From positions 1 to 5,098 of the forward strand of contig CALCSH010000591.1 of the NCBI GenBank assembly GCA_937893815.1: a stretch of DNA of 5,098 nt. The letters are read 5' to 3'. Under the pieces are notes generated by a model that did no database searches, was not told the origin of the DNA, and was given only the letters and a program-made list of their open reading frames with translations. Below, piece by piece: positions 5,030 through 5,098 of this stretch. The translations under genes and the position numbers were made by a program. The DNA is from an uncultured Anaerolineae bacterium (lineage in GTDB: Bacteria; Chloroflexota; Anaerolineae; Anaerolineales; UBA11858). The first letter of the stretch is position 1, and each line of letters starts with the position of its first letter.

Positions 5030-5098
5030 TGGAAAACTATTGATTATTATTGTTCATCCTTTCCTGATGGAATTAGAAAACAGCGTTGCCATAATCTT
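5025..5098 (+). CDS. Possible start of an unidentified gene (runs off window)
   Basis: From ATG at 5025 the frame is open to the window end (24 full codons), reading MNGKLLIIIVHPFLMELENS and on. A hydrophobic strand followed by HP is reminiscent of the N-terminus of flavodoxin-fold NAD(P)H-quinone oxidoreductases (LIIVAHP-like), but this is weak. There is no Shine-Dalgarno before the ATG, and the ATG lies inside an inverted repeat. An alternative is a minus-strand gene ending with TGA at 5056-5054, whose last 14 residues would be encoded here. The window is too short to choose. Confidence 0.2.
   Translation, partial: MNGKLLIIIVHPFLMELENSVAII

Noticed and set aside
1..5098. A defence, mobile or novel enzymatic system
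   Set aside because: All well-supported coding sequence belongs to three well-known housekeeping families; no unexplained protein gene of convincing length remains.

Overview
The window carries three ordinary housekeeping genes, all on the + strand, with repeat-rich and hairpin-rich spacers between them. In order they are the 3' end of secA (preprotein translocase ATPase), a complete adenosine deaminase gene, and a complete AcnA/IRP1-type aconitase gene. The last 220 bases hold a tandem repeat, two terminators and a possible operator at the edge of the next gene. I found no RNA gene, CRISPR array, transposase or phage gene, and no evidence of a previously undescribed protein system.

Organism: a bacterium of moderate GC content. 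The SecA tail lacks the usual zinc-binding SEC-C motif and ends in a lysine-rich stretch. Its wing-domain wording and the style of the spacer repeats (CCTCACCC...GAGAGGGG palindromes, CTTTGTG repeats) remind me most of Chloroflexota, probably class Anaerolineae. This is an impression from family memory and was not tested by a search.

Layout: positions 2-664 are SecA. Positions 665-745 are a short spacer with an extended -10 promoter placed so close to the next ATG that the adenosine deaminase mRNA would be almost leaderless; a perfect 16-bp palindrome abuts that promoter. Positions 746-1786 are adenosine deaminase. Positions 1787-2178 (392 bases) have no credible gene. They hold a half-copy and a full copy of a dispersed palindromic repeat, two overlapping terminator-like hairpins built from a CACCTTTGTG repeat, a large three-tier hairpin, and an inverted repeat just before the aconitase ribosome-binding site. 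Positions 2179-4878 are aconitase. Positions 4879-5098 hold five degenerate 7-base tandem units, two consecutive intrinsic terminators, an inverted repeat of operator type, and perhaps the first codons of another gene.

The three genes are not an evident operon. The spacers contain their own promoter or terminator signals, and the functions (protein export, purine salvage, TCA cycle) are unrelated. The points most worth checking are the structured leader of the aconitase gene, given that AcnA-type aconitases can act as RNA-binding regulators, and the near-leaderless promoter of the deaminase gene.
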